DNA from: Euborellia annulipes
Taxonomy: Eukaryota > Arthropoda > Insecta > Dermaptera > Anisolabididae
NCBI GenBank assembly: GCA_023213315.1
Contig: JAKCPI010016277.1
Span: forward strand, 19,335 to 83,334
Direction of reading: 5' to 3'
Length of the DNA stretch: 64,000 bases
Position 1 is the stretch's first letter. Every line of letters begins with the position of its first letter. Positions 10,806 to 22,726 of this stretch are shown here, piece by piece. A program made the translations under genes and the position numbers. The notes beneath the pieces were generated by a model. That model was not told the DNA's origin. It saw only the letters and a list, made by a program, of their open reading frames with translations, and ran no database searches.

Positions 10806-11521
10806 CGCAGGGCCCTATTTCATAGACTGACAATGCGACAATTGTCAAAAATTGACAAATTGTCAAGCTTACACTATGATATTTATTTTATTGTCAACTT
10901 CTAAAAAGCAAATGTCACCTTCATATTTCTTCTATATTTTGGTTATTTTTATATAAATCTGAATCAAATTGTCTTTCCCACCTCTATTTTTGGCTAATAA
11001 AAATAATGAAGAGAGAAAAAACAAAAAGTTACCTATCATAGAAAAAAATAATCGACATCATATTTAATTCAGGCTTATTTTCATTTATTTAATTTATAAA
11101 TATTTTAATTAAATATTATATTACCAAATAAACAAAGATTATTGCAAATTAGATTATTTTTAAATAACATATGATATAGCATTAATATTATTTCTTTAAA
11201 TCAATTCTTAGGCCTATACGACACAGCTTTTACTGCCTGTCAGAATTTTTCTACAATTGTCACACAAAAAAAAATTGTCCCGACAATTATCGTTTCAAAA
11301 ACAAAAAGTGACAAATCATTCGTGACAAATTGTCGAAATTCACCTGTCAGCCTAGAAATTTTATGAAACCAAAAAGTGACAAATTGTCATGACAATTTTA
11401 CAAAAATGTCATTTTTTACTTGACAATTAAGTCAAGAGCGGACTTTTATGAAACAGGTACTCGACAAATTGTCAAATTGTCACCTGTCACCTGTCATTGT
11501 CAGCTTTATGAAATAGGACCC
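10806..11521. mobile_element. MITE-like element rich in GACAATTGTC palindromes
   Basis: The ends are inverted: gggccctatttcata at about 10810 and tatgaaataggaccc at about 11520. Inside, more than a dozen copies of tgacaattgtc/acaaattgtca cluster at both ends, with an AT-rich middle. It has no coding capacity. The upstream 10690-10805 resembles part of the short hAT MITE at 38862. Confidence 0.65.
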
Positions 11522-11817
11522 TGAAATAACCCCTTGAATTTTTGTCGCATGTTTAATGAACACCCTATATCTATATATATATATGAAAATAAAAAATGCC
11601 AAAACTAAAGGCTTTTCATTGAATTCGTTTGAATGATTGATCGCAAGGAATAGGAAGGATCTTCTTTGGGATCCTATTTTTTTTAATAAGGAATAATTGC
11701 TATGAAAAATGAAAATAATCGTTCTTTACAAATGTATCGTATATTTTACAATTCTTAATTATTCAAATCCAGATTTGCTTAAATTTTTTTTTAATATAAA
11801 ACATTTCAGAAAATCTC

Positions 11818-11848
<31 letters not shown>

Positions 11849-13547
11849 ATAAATATAACAATAACGAGAGATGTTATAAAAAGAAATATACAAAATGATT
11901 CGAGAAAAGATATTAGAAAAAAAAAACATTTCATCTCTAATCTGAGTCCATTTTTAGAGAAATTAATCCCATTTAGAATAAAAAAAACTTATTTTACTTT
12001 ATTATACATACATGTATATATTTACATATCAGTCTTTAAACACATTTACCTCTAATTCTGTCTATAATTAATTGAAATATCCAATCCAGGACTGTACATA
12101 TTCAATGAAAGATGTCTAAATTGGCCCTTAAGCGTAATGTACATACAGTAGACACACGCCGTACTTTGGTAGGCGAGCCGGGCTCGGCTCGCCTTCAAAC
12201 GAGCCAAATCCGCATGTGTGTGGGCTCTCACGGATCGGGCGCCGAGCCGGGTTAGCGAGCCAGTGTGTGAGGAAAAATCGCCGGGGAACGCTTTATAATC
12301 AGACAGATAAAACATTTAATGTTTCGATTACCTGCCGAAGCTCTTCCTTAGTGAGAGTCTCATGTGAATGCATTTCATTTTATATTATGATTTTAAACTT
12401 TTATGTGTAAGTGGATCCAGAAACCCCTAATCTCAAATCCTGTGATCAGTCAATCAATTTGAATTGAGTTCTAATGTAATGTAAATTGTTAGTTCTCTTC
12501 TCACGGAGAAAGAGATGCGCCAGGGCAGTCAAAATCTGTGGTCTTGAGAAGAAATAAAAACCAGGCATGGTCCTGGGATTTGGTTTTAAGCGAGCGGAGC
12601 ATATTGCAAATTTTCGTGTTTGATTTCCAAGAAAACGCAGGGAGCATCGAATTGAAGCAAGTTTTTCCGCGGAGAGGGTGGCCAAAACGTTTATCGAGGC
12701 CACGAAACCCTAAATACGCCACTGCGCATACATATTTTTCTCCAAATGCCTTATTTTTACCTTTTGATTTTTTCGACCGCCCTGTGAATCTTTTAAAATT
12801 CTTGCACCTTGCACGATTTTCATTTTTTATTTTTTTTATTTATTTTAATAGTTACTCTCGGTCTCCTTGCGGAGGGAATTTGAATTATTTACTAAATCAA
12901 GGAGATATCGTTAGATTATGCTAAACCAAAATTCATTTAAATAAAAAAATCGAAATATCGAAACTGTTATTCTTCAAAAGATTTCCTAAAATTCATCTTA
13001 AAGAGAGATCTCCAGTTGAGAAATATCAATTCAAAGAAGCAAGAACTGAGAAGAGGACACAAAGATCGATCATTGCCCATTTACAAAAACAAACAAAAAT
13101 AAATAAATAAAATAATTTTTTTTCATGGGCTCGTAACCTTTTAGAGCTTCTTCTCTTCTCTAAAGTCTCAATCAGAGTTAAGAAGACAAACTAAACAAAT
13201 AGAGACCATTTCTCAAAAAATTATAAATGAAAATTTCCGTATTCGTTTTGATTAGATATAAAAAACTACTTTTTTCCAAAGTATGTTTTAATTTAATTTT
13301 TATCAAATTCATATATTTGATAATTTTTACCTTTTTTCTCCTTCTTGCTCCAATTGGCTGAATTTTTTTTCCTTTTTGACCATTCATTCATTCAATTAAC
13401 GTTTCTTTGACTTTTCATTTTCTGATGACCTAAAGGAGAGATTTCAAAAGCAAATTATTAATATTCTGTATGTTGCTGAGGTTTTTGTGACAACTCCTCT
13501 TAAGTTTCGGACTCACATTATCACAAAGGAGTTAAAGAACGGCCTAA
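11522..13547. other. Noncoding region with TA microsatellites and a GC-rich island
   Basis: TA runs lie at 11568-11584 and 11820-11841. A GC-rich palindromic patch (gagccgggctcggctcgcc) is at about 12174-12193, followed by a second gcgccgagccgg. 12535-12722 has the look of a degenerate hAT MITE (ends gccagggcag / ggcgtattt). No convincing exon was found. Confidence 0.45.
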
Positions 13548-13912
13548 GGGATCGTCCACATATTACGTAACGCCTTTTTTGACCATTTTCTAGACCTCCC
13601 CCCCCATGTCACAGTTAGTCAGATACAAACAAAACCCCCTTCAAATATTATGTCACAACATAGAACTACCCCCCCCCCCCCCGAATAAAATTTCTTATAC
13701 AAAATTCATATCATTTTTATTTTCTTTTTTTTTTTGTAAATTTTCCCTCATGACTCAACTAATCACTCCATTGTTTTTTTCATAAAATTTTATAAATTCA
13801 ACTTTGAATTGTTATGTCACACAGAGAAACCCCCGGGTCCCCCATGTTACAATTGGTAACGTTTTGGTCAGACCCCTCCCCCCTAACGTATTACGTAATA
13901 TGTAACGACCCC
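13548..13912. mobile_element. MITE with gggatcgtccacatattacg ends
   Basis: The left end gggatcgtccacatattacg is matched in reverse by cgtaatatgtaacgaccc at the right. The ~365-bp body is noncoding and contains several C runs. Elements with this type of terminal repeat are common in arthropod genomes. Confidence 0.7.
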
Positions 13913-14149
13913 TAAAGGCGTTTTTTAATGTTTAGCAATTATAGTAATAGTGAAGAAAAATATTGCTTGCATCATAGGATTAGAATTGCCCCCATGCATA
14001 TGTAGAGTTCGAATCGGATTCGATCCCTGAGTCAATTGCCTCGCCCTGATATCACTAAAACATTCATTTGTTTTTTTTAATCTGATTGACAAATATATAA
14101 AATTTTATGATAAAATTTTTTATAAATATTTAACAAATAATCTTTAACG

Positions 14150-14476
14150 CAAGGAAGGGAGCAGGAGCAGCCAAAAATCAAAGCCTCCGATTTTCGACAA
14201 TTAACGAGAGGTTTCAGGAAAACTTTATTTTCCCATCATCAGTCTTTCAAATTGTATATGTCCCGGAATTGTTATGAGGGCACAATACATTTATAAAATC
14301 ATTCTCATGGATTATGTCAATGAATAACATAATAAATGTATCGTGCACTTATAACAACTCCGGGACATATACAATTTGAAAGGCTGATGATGGGAAAATA
14401 AAGTTTTCCTGAAACCTCTCGTTAATTGTCGAAAATCGGAAGCTTTAATTTTTGGCTGATCCTGCTCCCTTACTTG
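14150..14476. repeat. Palindromic element, arms about 145 bp, with hammerhead-like core
   Basis: 14150-14300 and 14325-14476 are imperfect reverse complements around a short unique centre. In the right arm on the plus strand, CTGATGA (14384-14390) is followed by a T, a 6-7 bp hairpin (ggaaaa/ttttcc) and GAAAC (14411-14415). This is the same layout as the Penelope-like motifs elsewhere in the window, but the short third stem does not pair well. Confidence 0.6.
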
Positions 14477-14578
14477 TGTATAAATCAACAGCCACGTAAC
14501 GTACTTCATTGAATAAATAAATCTTTTATTTCAGGTCTTTTTTTTTCAAAAACGAATAGAAAGTATAAAATAAAATAC

Positions 14579-17500
14579 TTACGTCACGTAATTTTCTTTA
14601 CAGTGAACTGAAACAAACAAAAATACATAATTAAAATTAAATATTAAATTTAATTAAATTAAAAAAAAAAAAAACAATAGGTCAAAACATTTTTCGAAAT
14701 TTTTTTTAACAGTCAAGTTTGCGTGAATATTTATTTAAATTAAAAGGTAGGCACTAAAAATTTTATAGCTCAAGACGATAACCTCGTCTTTTTTTTTTGT
14801 ATTTTATCGCCACTGATCATCCTAATTCTCTGACCCCCCCCCCCCACATATAAGTGTATAAAAAGAAAAAGGTAGTATAAAATAAGTACCAATAAATTCC
14901 GAGACTGGGTCCACATCGACATCCCCTCGCATTGATCCGGTGATCTCTTCATTCTCAACCATTGGCAAAAACATTTGAACAAATTCTTGTGTGTAGGGTG
15001 GTGAGATCGCTTCCAGCACCTGTTTGTATTCAATTTGAAATTATTAAGCATTCATTTTATAAACAAAAAAAAATTAAAAATAAATACCTCTGTGACGAAA
15101 TAGCGAATTAATGAGATATCTGTGTCGCCACGGAGCCAGCATTGTTTGATATATTTAACAACAGGAACAACGCAGCCTCTGCTCAGGAGATTCACCATCC
15201 GGTCTAAGAGCATCTTGCGCATTTCCAGCTAGAAAATAAATAAATAAATATTTCCTTCACTTAAGAGTCAGATGATTAATCAATTACCTGAACGAGAATT
15301 TCTAGTTCATCTTGTTTGGATTCAAATAATTTGATGAGGAGATCAAGGACTTTGGGATGCAAGAGATGATGGCAGGCAGCCACTTCGTCGAGTAACGCCA
15401 GGTGCGTCGGTGTATGCTCTGTACACAATTTGAAGTAACTGGGCTCTGTGACGGTGCACTCGACCCAACGAACCACGCCCACCGAGACAACAGGGAATCT
15501 AAAAATAAAATCATTTGAGTTATCCAAAGAGTGAGATCAAAGAATACGTTCTCTTTGAAATTCTGCTAATCAGGTGAATGAAAATGACATTCATTGGATA
15601 AAATAATAATAAATAATAAATTACCCCTGTGATCAAAAAGTAGTAAGACATTTGAAATAAAACAAACGGTTTAAGATTTTTCCAAATTTATTTCATCTCC
15701 TTCAAAGTAGTCCCCTTCCGCAATAATACACTTATGCCATCGTTTTTTCCAATCTTTGAAACAATTGTTATCGATTTCCGGAATGCGACTTTTATCTCGT
15801 CAATCGTGCCCAAACGATGGCCACGGAGGGGCCGCTTCAGTTTGGGAAACAGCTAGAGGTTCGATGGAGCCAAATCAGGCGGATGGAGGACGATATGAGT
15901 GGAATTGCTCGGTATTCTGTGAGCATGAGGCTTTTAATTTTTGAATGCACTTGCCTTCCAGTATATTAATTAATATTATTTTTAACTCTTCCAGCCAATG
16001 TAGTTTAGTTAAGTAATTTAATAAAATTTCTCATAATTTAAATATCGCCTGTGAGGGTAAATGCATAATTTTTATGTAAGGCTAATATAATCGAGTTAAA
16101 AAAAAAAATTAAATACGTATGATATATCCAAAATAATCATATGTCTTTTAGAAAACATAAAGCCGAACACATAGAAAAAAACAAGAACCTCATTGTCTTG
16201 CCAAGGTGGCGAGTGTGAGCCCGGTATATGTCTGAGACGAAATGTCTGGCCATGACTGGTGTGGCTTGCCTATTTAAAACCATGTTGATTAGAACGAACC
16301 AGACAAAATTTCCTCAAAATGTTCGGCCACCTGACAAGAGTTTGGTGGTGTGTGTGGGAGAAAGACGTCTGAGATGGATTTTGTGTGAGTATCAGACAAA
16401 ATACTCGTATTTCAGTCAGTCTCCTCTTGTCTTTTATGGTTCTGTGTGGTTTCTGCTTAACTAAATTGTATACAAAGATACTTACTTGATACATGTATAA
16501 AGAGTTGACAATTCTGCTATAAGCTCCGTTGAACTCCTATTAACGTTACAGATGTTATGCGCTTTCTCGATCGCTTGAATCGTTGTCTTTAATTCGTCTT
16601 TATTCAACGATTTTTTGGGAGTGGCTCCTGATTTTTTTATTACATTCTCTGAGATAGTCGCAGCGTAGGCCAACAGATAGATATATTTAGGTTTATGTTC
16701 TGGATTTAATTTCACTCCGGGTCGAAATAAAGAATCAATCAGCAATTCTAAAGGAAAAGGAAAAAATCACATTTGTATCAAAAATGAGATAATTTTTAGA
16801 GGATATGGTATTTACTATAAACTTAAAGTAATATTCCTTATAAATAAAATAAGAGAGGCGTGTTCAGGAAGGGTTTGTTTATTTTACTAAACAACAACAA
16901 TACTTGATTATTAAAATTAAATATTTTTTCAATAAAGGACTACCTACCTCCTATACCAAACGTCGCGGGTTCGGACCCAGGCAGTCCGATGATTTTATTT
17001 AAGCCATTTGGATACCAGATGGCTTAAATAGAAATGCCTGAACACCAAATTGATTTATTAATTACAACGGTTATCGTCAAAGTCTTATATGGCCTAAGTT
17101 GCCGAAAAGACTGTGTGAATGTGTGTGTGAGTGTGAGTGTGAATGAGAAAAAGTGTGAATGTTTTTTTCAAAAAAATAAAAAAAAAATAAAGGACTAATT
17201 AGTCAAATTAGTGACTTTTTTATTTTCCCAGCAAATTCGATTCTCGCCATCGCCACAGAGGACAATGATCAATGATTCATTTTTTTTTTAACACACTTTT
17301 ATCTCATTCGCACTCAGACTTACACACACAGCCACACCATGTTACCACGTCTCCCTTAAAAATATTTAATCGTAAAACGTCTCCCTTACCCCTCCCCCCA
17401 TTTTATAAAATAATTCAAACAAAAATTTTTATTGCAAAAAAATTCATTTAATACAAACTATTATTTATTATTTTATTTAAAAAACTTTAGCAATCATTTA

Positions 17501-20500
17501 GAAAATTGCTCGCTGTGGCTAATAATCGCGCTAGGCCAACACAATGATTCAATCTAAATTTATCTATCTAAATTTAAACAGCTTACTTAGTATATATTTT
17601 GCCGTTATTTTCAATCATTTCAATAAATAAATCAATTTGAATAATTTTTGGTAGAGATCCAAAGAAAAAAACATACAGAAACAATTATCTTTAAATTGGA
17701 AACGAATATAAAAAAATGACATGAATAATTTGGCTGAATCAGCCCATTCTTGTACTCACAAGAAGTGAGATTTTGGGGTAGCTTTAATATACCCATGTGT
17801 CGACAGCAGGGGCGTATTTATGGGGGGGGGGCCGAGGGGGCCCGGCGCCCCCCCCCCCCCCCGAAATTTCCCAAACACATATACATATATAGGAATATAC
17901 AGACATCAGCGCAACAAATTTTTCCGCAGGATGGACAACTTTGGTTCCGCAATAGAAAAAATGTTCCGCAAAAAATTTCGTGTGAAAAAAAATATAGTTT
18001 CTTAAAAAAAAAATTTTCCGCAGAAAAATTTTTGAGTTCGGGCCCCCCCCCCCCCGAAAAAAATTTCTATATACGCCCCTGGTCGACAGTATTTTCATAA
18101 ATTAAAAGTAGAGTACGAGAGGAGCTCACCTAGGAATTGTGGAGTTCGAATTAAATCAAGCGGTGGTGGGTCTGTATTGTAATTTTTAAATAACACAGTA
18201 ATATCAGCAGGGTTCAAGGCATTCCTGGAGAGCATCGACGTCAACGCTTGACACGCCTGGGGGAAAGCAGCTGCACCATTTAATGCCATCGTGATCGGCG
18301 TCACGTCATGGTGACTGGAAAAAATAACAAACATTTAAAGTTAATATTTTTAATATTGAATCTGTATTATTATTTTTTAAATTTACATATTACAAATACC
18401 CTTAAATTAACCTCCCCTCTATTTTATAGAATTTATATTTAGAGTAGGTAAGATTGTCTTATGTTTTCTTTTCAAGAAAAATCGCATTTAGAATATTCAA
18501 ATAAGTAGAAAGAATGTGCAAAGCAGTTTATATTTCAATTTATTGTCAAACCAGGGCCGACGTTTCGGTCACATATGGGACCATCTTCAGGGCTAGATTA
18601 ATGTCTGGAAATATATATCCTCGCCAAGTTATAATGGGCATACACAATGGCTCAATTATGTTCATGCCCGAAAATTTTAATTTTTCACATGCAATGAACA
18701 AAGAGTGAATGACCTGAAGATGGTCCCATATGCGACCGAAACGTCGATCCTGGTTTAACAATATATATAAACTAGCTGCGTTGCTCATTCTTTCACCTAT
18801 TTGAATATCAACATTCAGCTATATACCTCCTTCAAATATTATTAGGTATCTGCTTCACACTAAAACACATTATCTGTCAGACTGACAGTCTGACTGAATC
18901 ATTCCAACCGAATTTTCTTCATTTAAGTATAATTTTACATTTATCATTCAGACTAATATAAGAGATTTCTTTTCAGCTTAAAATATATAACAAAATAAAT
19001 AAATTTATTACTAGGTAGAGCCTTGTTTGAAGTTTTTGTGCTTAAATTTATTACGACCTGCTTAGAGGCACAACTCCTCGGTGGCTAGGTCCAACAAACA
19101 CAATAGCATCAAATAAAACAAAACAAAGCGAAAAAAAAAATAGAAATGTACGTCCTTTAACAAACAACATGTTCATGCATTTCCATTGAAAGAAATCTTC
19201 TATATATATACTTCACTAATGTCCGCTGTCTGTCTGTCACGCTCTATTTAGGCAACTTTCCGTTGGAATTTTGAAATGAAATTTTTTATCCATAAAGAGG
19301 ACCTTCTCGGGATTACAGGAAAATTATTTTCATCCCGAAATTCCCATAACTTTTTGAGTTATTAATTTTTAAAGTTACGATTTCTCCCATAGGAAATGTA
19401 TAGAGAAATATTTATGTATTCTTTTCATTTGTGTATTCCATGAATGTAAACAAATCCTCAAGCAGGCTCTGGATTGGAATAGGTAGTAATTCTTTTCTTT
19501 TCATTAGTAAGAAGCAAAGGCGAGGGCCCGCCGCAGGCGGGCCCGAGCCAGCTGTCGGGGGGTCCAGGGGGGCGAAGCCCCCCTGTCTAGATGCAAAGGC
19601 GGGCGCTCAAAACGGGTTCTCATAATTAAGAAAAGGCGAGGGTCCGCCGCAGGCGGGCCCGAGCCAGCTGGAGGGGGGGTCCAGGGGGCGAAGCCCCCGG
19701 TAGGGCGAAGCCGCCGAAGGCGGGCGACGCGGCTAGTATAAAAAAAAAACTATCAAAAATTCACGCAGATGATTGGAAGCCAATTCAAATGAAATAAATT
19801 TTTCTCGCTTGGGACGGGACCCTAGGCACTAGAAGCCAAGGTCCAGGGGCAAAAAACACCTTACTAAAATATTAGGTCTATATATAATAGAAGATGGTTA
19901 GAGCTGCTCATACATTCCGAAAATTCTATGTCCCTACCGTTCAAATTTTATTCAAATGCTACGTCTCTATTTTTCCTCTCTTAGGCCCAATGTACACGGT
20001 GCAACTCAAAAGAAACTCGTTGCAGACATATATCGTCAACTAGTTTGTTTTCAGTTTGATTGTGTGTATTTGAATTAGACACCGCACACGGTGCAACTCA
20101 TTGAAAAAAGTTTGCAACGCGTTGGCGACGCAACACCAATGCAACTGACCGTGTCGACTTAAGAATAAAGTTTCATTGGGATCGAACCTAGAATCTCTTT
20201 AATATAACTTATGCCTACAGATAGATTAGAGAAACTCTAAGGAGATATTCATTGTCCTGGGTTCAATCCTTAGGAAGTCTTACATACGTTTTTTTTTTAA
20301 TTAATATTTCAATTGAAAAGTTTACGAAATATAATTTGTAAAATGTTTTCTTACTTTTGTTGAGCGCATTTAGTAATTTCTTGGGAAAGTCTTTTCATAT
20401 TGAAACCTCCTTTAGGCTCTTGAGATAAAACTTGGAGAAGAACTTGACTATACACATAGGTATGTTGTCCATGGCAAACCATTTTCTACAAACAAATTTA

Positions 20501-22518
20501 TTTATTAGTTAAAATTTCAAATTCAAAAGAGATGAAAAGATATTTTGATCTGAAAACTCCATTATTTGGAATAATAATTGAAGCATCTTGTTTTAAATAA
20601 CAATTTTAAATAACAAAGTAACTTTGACAGATTTGATGTGTCTCCGGGACAATAAATGGAGATTTTACTAGGTATAGTGAGGGTCAATATTAAAGCACAC
20701 CCTAGAGCAGTGGTTTCAAAACTTTATCTTATCTCCTCTAAAAATATTTAATCGTATGATTTTAAAAAATAATACAAAAATAAAAATTATTGCATAAATA
20801 ATTTATAGTGAGATGTTATATTAATAAGAGGGAAAAAATGAGAAATGCAGCTAAGGTTATTTCTTTATTTGGTCAATTCACACAGCTGACGTTTCGGATT
20901 ATATAAGAATTTTCAACAATGTATAAAATCCACTATGACACTTTCATAATGACTTTTCGCCAGCTCTGAAGATGGTTTAAACACGGACCCGAAACGTCAG
21001 CTGTGTGAATTAACCAAATAAAGAAATAACCTTAGCTGCATTTCTCATTTTTACCCTCTTATTAAAAACAAAAATCTTTAATGGTAAAAATATAAATTTA
21101 TATAAAAATATTTTTTTTATTATTTATAAAACTAGCAATCATTCGGTGTGACTAATATTCGCGCCTCCCCTTTGACTAGTCCGCGGCTCCTTAGGGAGGC
21201 GCGCCTCCCAGCTTGGAAAACGCTGCCCCTAGAGTTTTTTCATGTGATTTTCATTGTTTTTTTTTTTTTTCATAAATGAAGATGGAATTCTCTCCTAGAT
21301 TTGAAGCAAAAAATTTTTCATATTATTTTTGAAACAAATGAGACGCATGAGGGGGTTTTAAAATTAATCCTCAGTGTAAATTACAAATGAAAAAAAAAAA
21401 AAAAATAATAAAACTAATATAGCGTTTATCTTACAGCACACTCTTTGATGTTATCTTGCCAATCATCCGAATTTTGTAAAAATCCTGATATCGTAGTTTT
21501 AAGAACTCTAGAGAAAACTTCGATTTGCTGAGCAGCCGTTGAGATGCTCGTTATTTCACCCTGATGCCCGGCATCGGAGATAAGCTGAAAAATAAATAAA
21601 TTTTCTTGATATATTTAATAAAAATAAAAAAAAATAAATAAAAAGATTTACTTTAATTGTGAAATTAAGCATTAGACAATCGGGATATTCCTCTGCCAAT
21701 CGATAGATGAGAGATCGCCATGTGGGATGTTCAATCATCTCTGTAAGCCATCCAGGAGTTTCACCCTCTTCAGTGAAAATCGTATCAGCCTTTTTAGGGT
21801 CGAATGTTTTTAAAATCATATCTTTTAAATGATTCTCTACCATTGCTTGGACGTTGGCGACATCCACACCACCCAGGATCAGCCATTCGGCCAAAAGATT
21901 TGCCATTTGGGCGACAGCTGTGTAATTTTGGGATAATAATTCGATCACTTGTTCAGGACTTCCTCCAGCTTGAAAATATCTGAGGAAATTGGTTTCAATT
22001 ATTAAAGCTCAATGAAACAAAGAATATATATAAAATAACACTCAATACGGTCACCATTTAAGTATTGTTTGAGTTTAATTGTTGATTTGTTTATTTTTTT
22101 TTATATATTTAAATCATTTTGTATAGATAGACCATAGATAAAAAAATACAAATTAGATAAAATAACTTGTCACAAATTTGAAAATGGGACAATCACTAAC
22201 AAAACTTAGTTCATTCTTTATATTAATAACAGTATAAGAATAATTAAAAAGGATTTGAATTAAATTAAATGAATACCTTTTGAGTTGAGTGAAAATTCCA
22301 GGTTCCATGATATAATCAGGAGTGCTGAATTTCTCCAGGCATTCCTTGAGAACCTCCTGGGGATTCTCAACAACCTCTTCTCCTCCATCTGACTAGAAAT
22401 TTTATTTTATATATTAGCAATTTAATTATTTTTTAAAAATTAATTAACAGCAAATACAAACATCGGCTTCTGCCATTTCATGATCCCAGCCTCTCTCTTC
22501 TTCATATTCCTCATCCAT
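14579..22518 (-). CDS. Nelf-D: Negative elongation factor subunit C/D (TH1-like)
   Basis: NELF-C/D is a core subunit of the nuclear NELF complex, which with DSIF holds RNA polymerase II at promoter-proximal pause sites. Eleven coding exons: 22462-22518, 22277-22392, 21652-21979, 21435-21584, 20355-20485, 18130-18314, 16486-16747, 15288-15498, 15088-15228, 14890-15019, 14579-14607. All junctions are GT-AG, phases agree, and the sum is 579 codons plus stop, the usual length (human about 590). Recognisable blocks: [92 protein letters not shown], and the C-terminus [12 protein letters not shown]. The start Met lies in an acidic N-terminus ([19 protein letters not shown]) as in other orthologues. 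No frameshift is present; the introns carry many repeats. Identification is very secure. Confidence 0.96.
15625..15900 (-). pseudogene. mariner-family transposase C-terminal remnant in a NELF-D intron
   Basis: The minus-strand translation gives [20 protein letters not shown] and, in a shifted frame, [20 protein letters not shown]. These blocks are typical of the C-terminus of mariner transposases, followed by a stop and noncoding sequence to acaggggt. Frame shifts show it is dead. Confidence 0.75.
16940..17190 (+). mobile_element. tRNA-derived SINE, 5'-truncated, in a NELF-D intron
   Basis: The copy lacks the A-box end. It contains the B box cgcgggttcggaccc, the core aggcagtccgatg, a gccatttggatacc/ggcttaaat hairpin, ttgccgaaaagactg, and the tail of gtgtgagtgtgaatgagaa repeats ending in A-rich sequence. 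Confidence 0.8.
17807..18081. mobile_element. hAT-type MITE with 8-bp target duplication
   Basis: The ends caggggcgtattta and tatatacgcccctg are inverted. The 8-base GTCGACAG flanks it at 17799-17806 and 18082-18089, the length typical of hAT insertions. The body contains long G and C runs and aaaatttttccgca blocks. It lies inside a NELF-D intron. Confidence 0.85.
18500..18790. mobile_element. Penelope-like terminal repeats in inverted orientation
   Basis: Two related segments face each other. The minus-strand one (18556-18593) and the plus-strand one (18714-18745) each read CTGAAGATGGTC...GACCGAAACGTC, separated by about 120 bases. This arrangement matches the compact hammerhead-like motif of Penelope-like element repeats. 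No reverse transcriptase is present. Located in a NELF-D intron. Confidence 0.65.
19199..19738 (+). mobile_element. GC-ended repeat, possibly a non-autonomous Helitron
   Basis: It starts with tcttctatatatatac and ends with two GC-rich blocks, each containing a gtccagggggcgaagccccc hairpin. The last block finishes with a gccgccgaaggcgggc hairpin followed by gacgcggctagt. A 3' hairpin shortly before a CTAG end fits Helitron-like elements. The assignment is tentative. A related GC block occurs in reverse at 44670-45155. Confidence 0.4.
20705..21236. mobile_element. hAT-like MITE interrupted by a Penelope-like palindrome
   Basis: Outer ends cagtggtttcaaaact and tggaaaacgctg are inverted, with ccctagag next to both. 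At about 20822-21064 it is interrupted by a palindromic Penelope-like unit bounded by ttaataagaggg and ccctcttattaa. The right arm carries the hammerhead-like motif at 20961-21003; the left arm is truncated inside the motif. Lies in a NELF-D intron. Confidence 0.65.
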
Positions 22519-22726
22519 TTCTTATTTTATTTTTAAATTTAATTAATCAAATGAAAAATAAATAAATATGTTGAAATAACTAGTCTAAATTAATTTAAAT
22601 TAATTAACTTAAGAATAAAAGAAAATGACTTTGATTTTGTAAAAAATAATTCACAAATATTGTGAAGTGAGCAACACGATTTGTGAAATTCTTAAGAATG
22701 ACCAACCTGTAAACTAAAAATTAGAC

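Noticed and set aside
12446..12924. Overlapping open stretches on both strands
   Set aside because: No protein family match recognisable; the sequence looks like a degenerate repeat.
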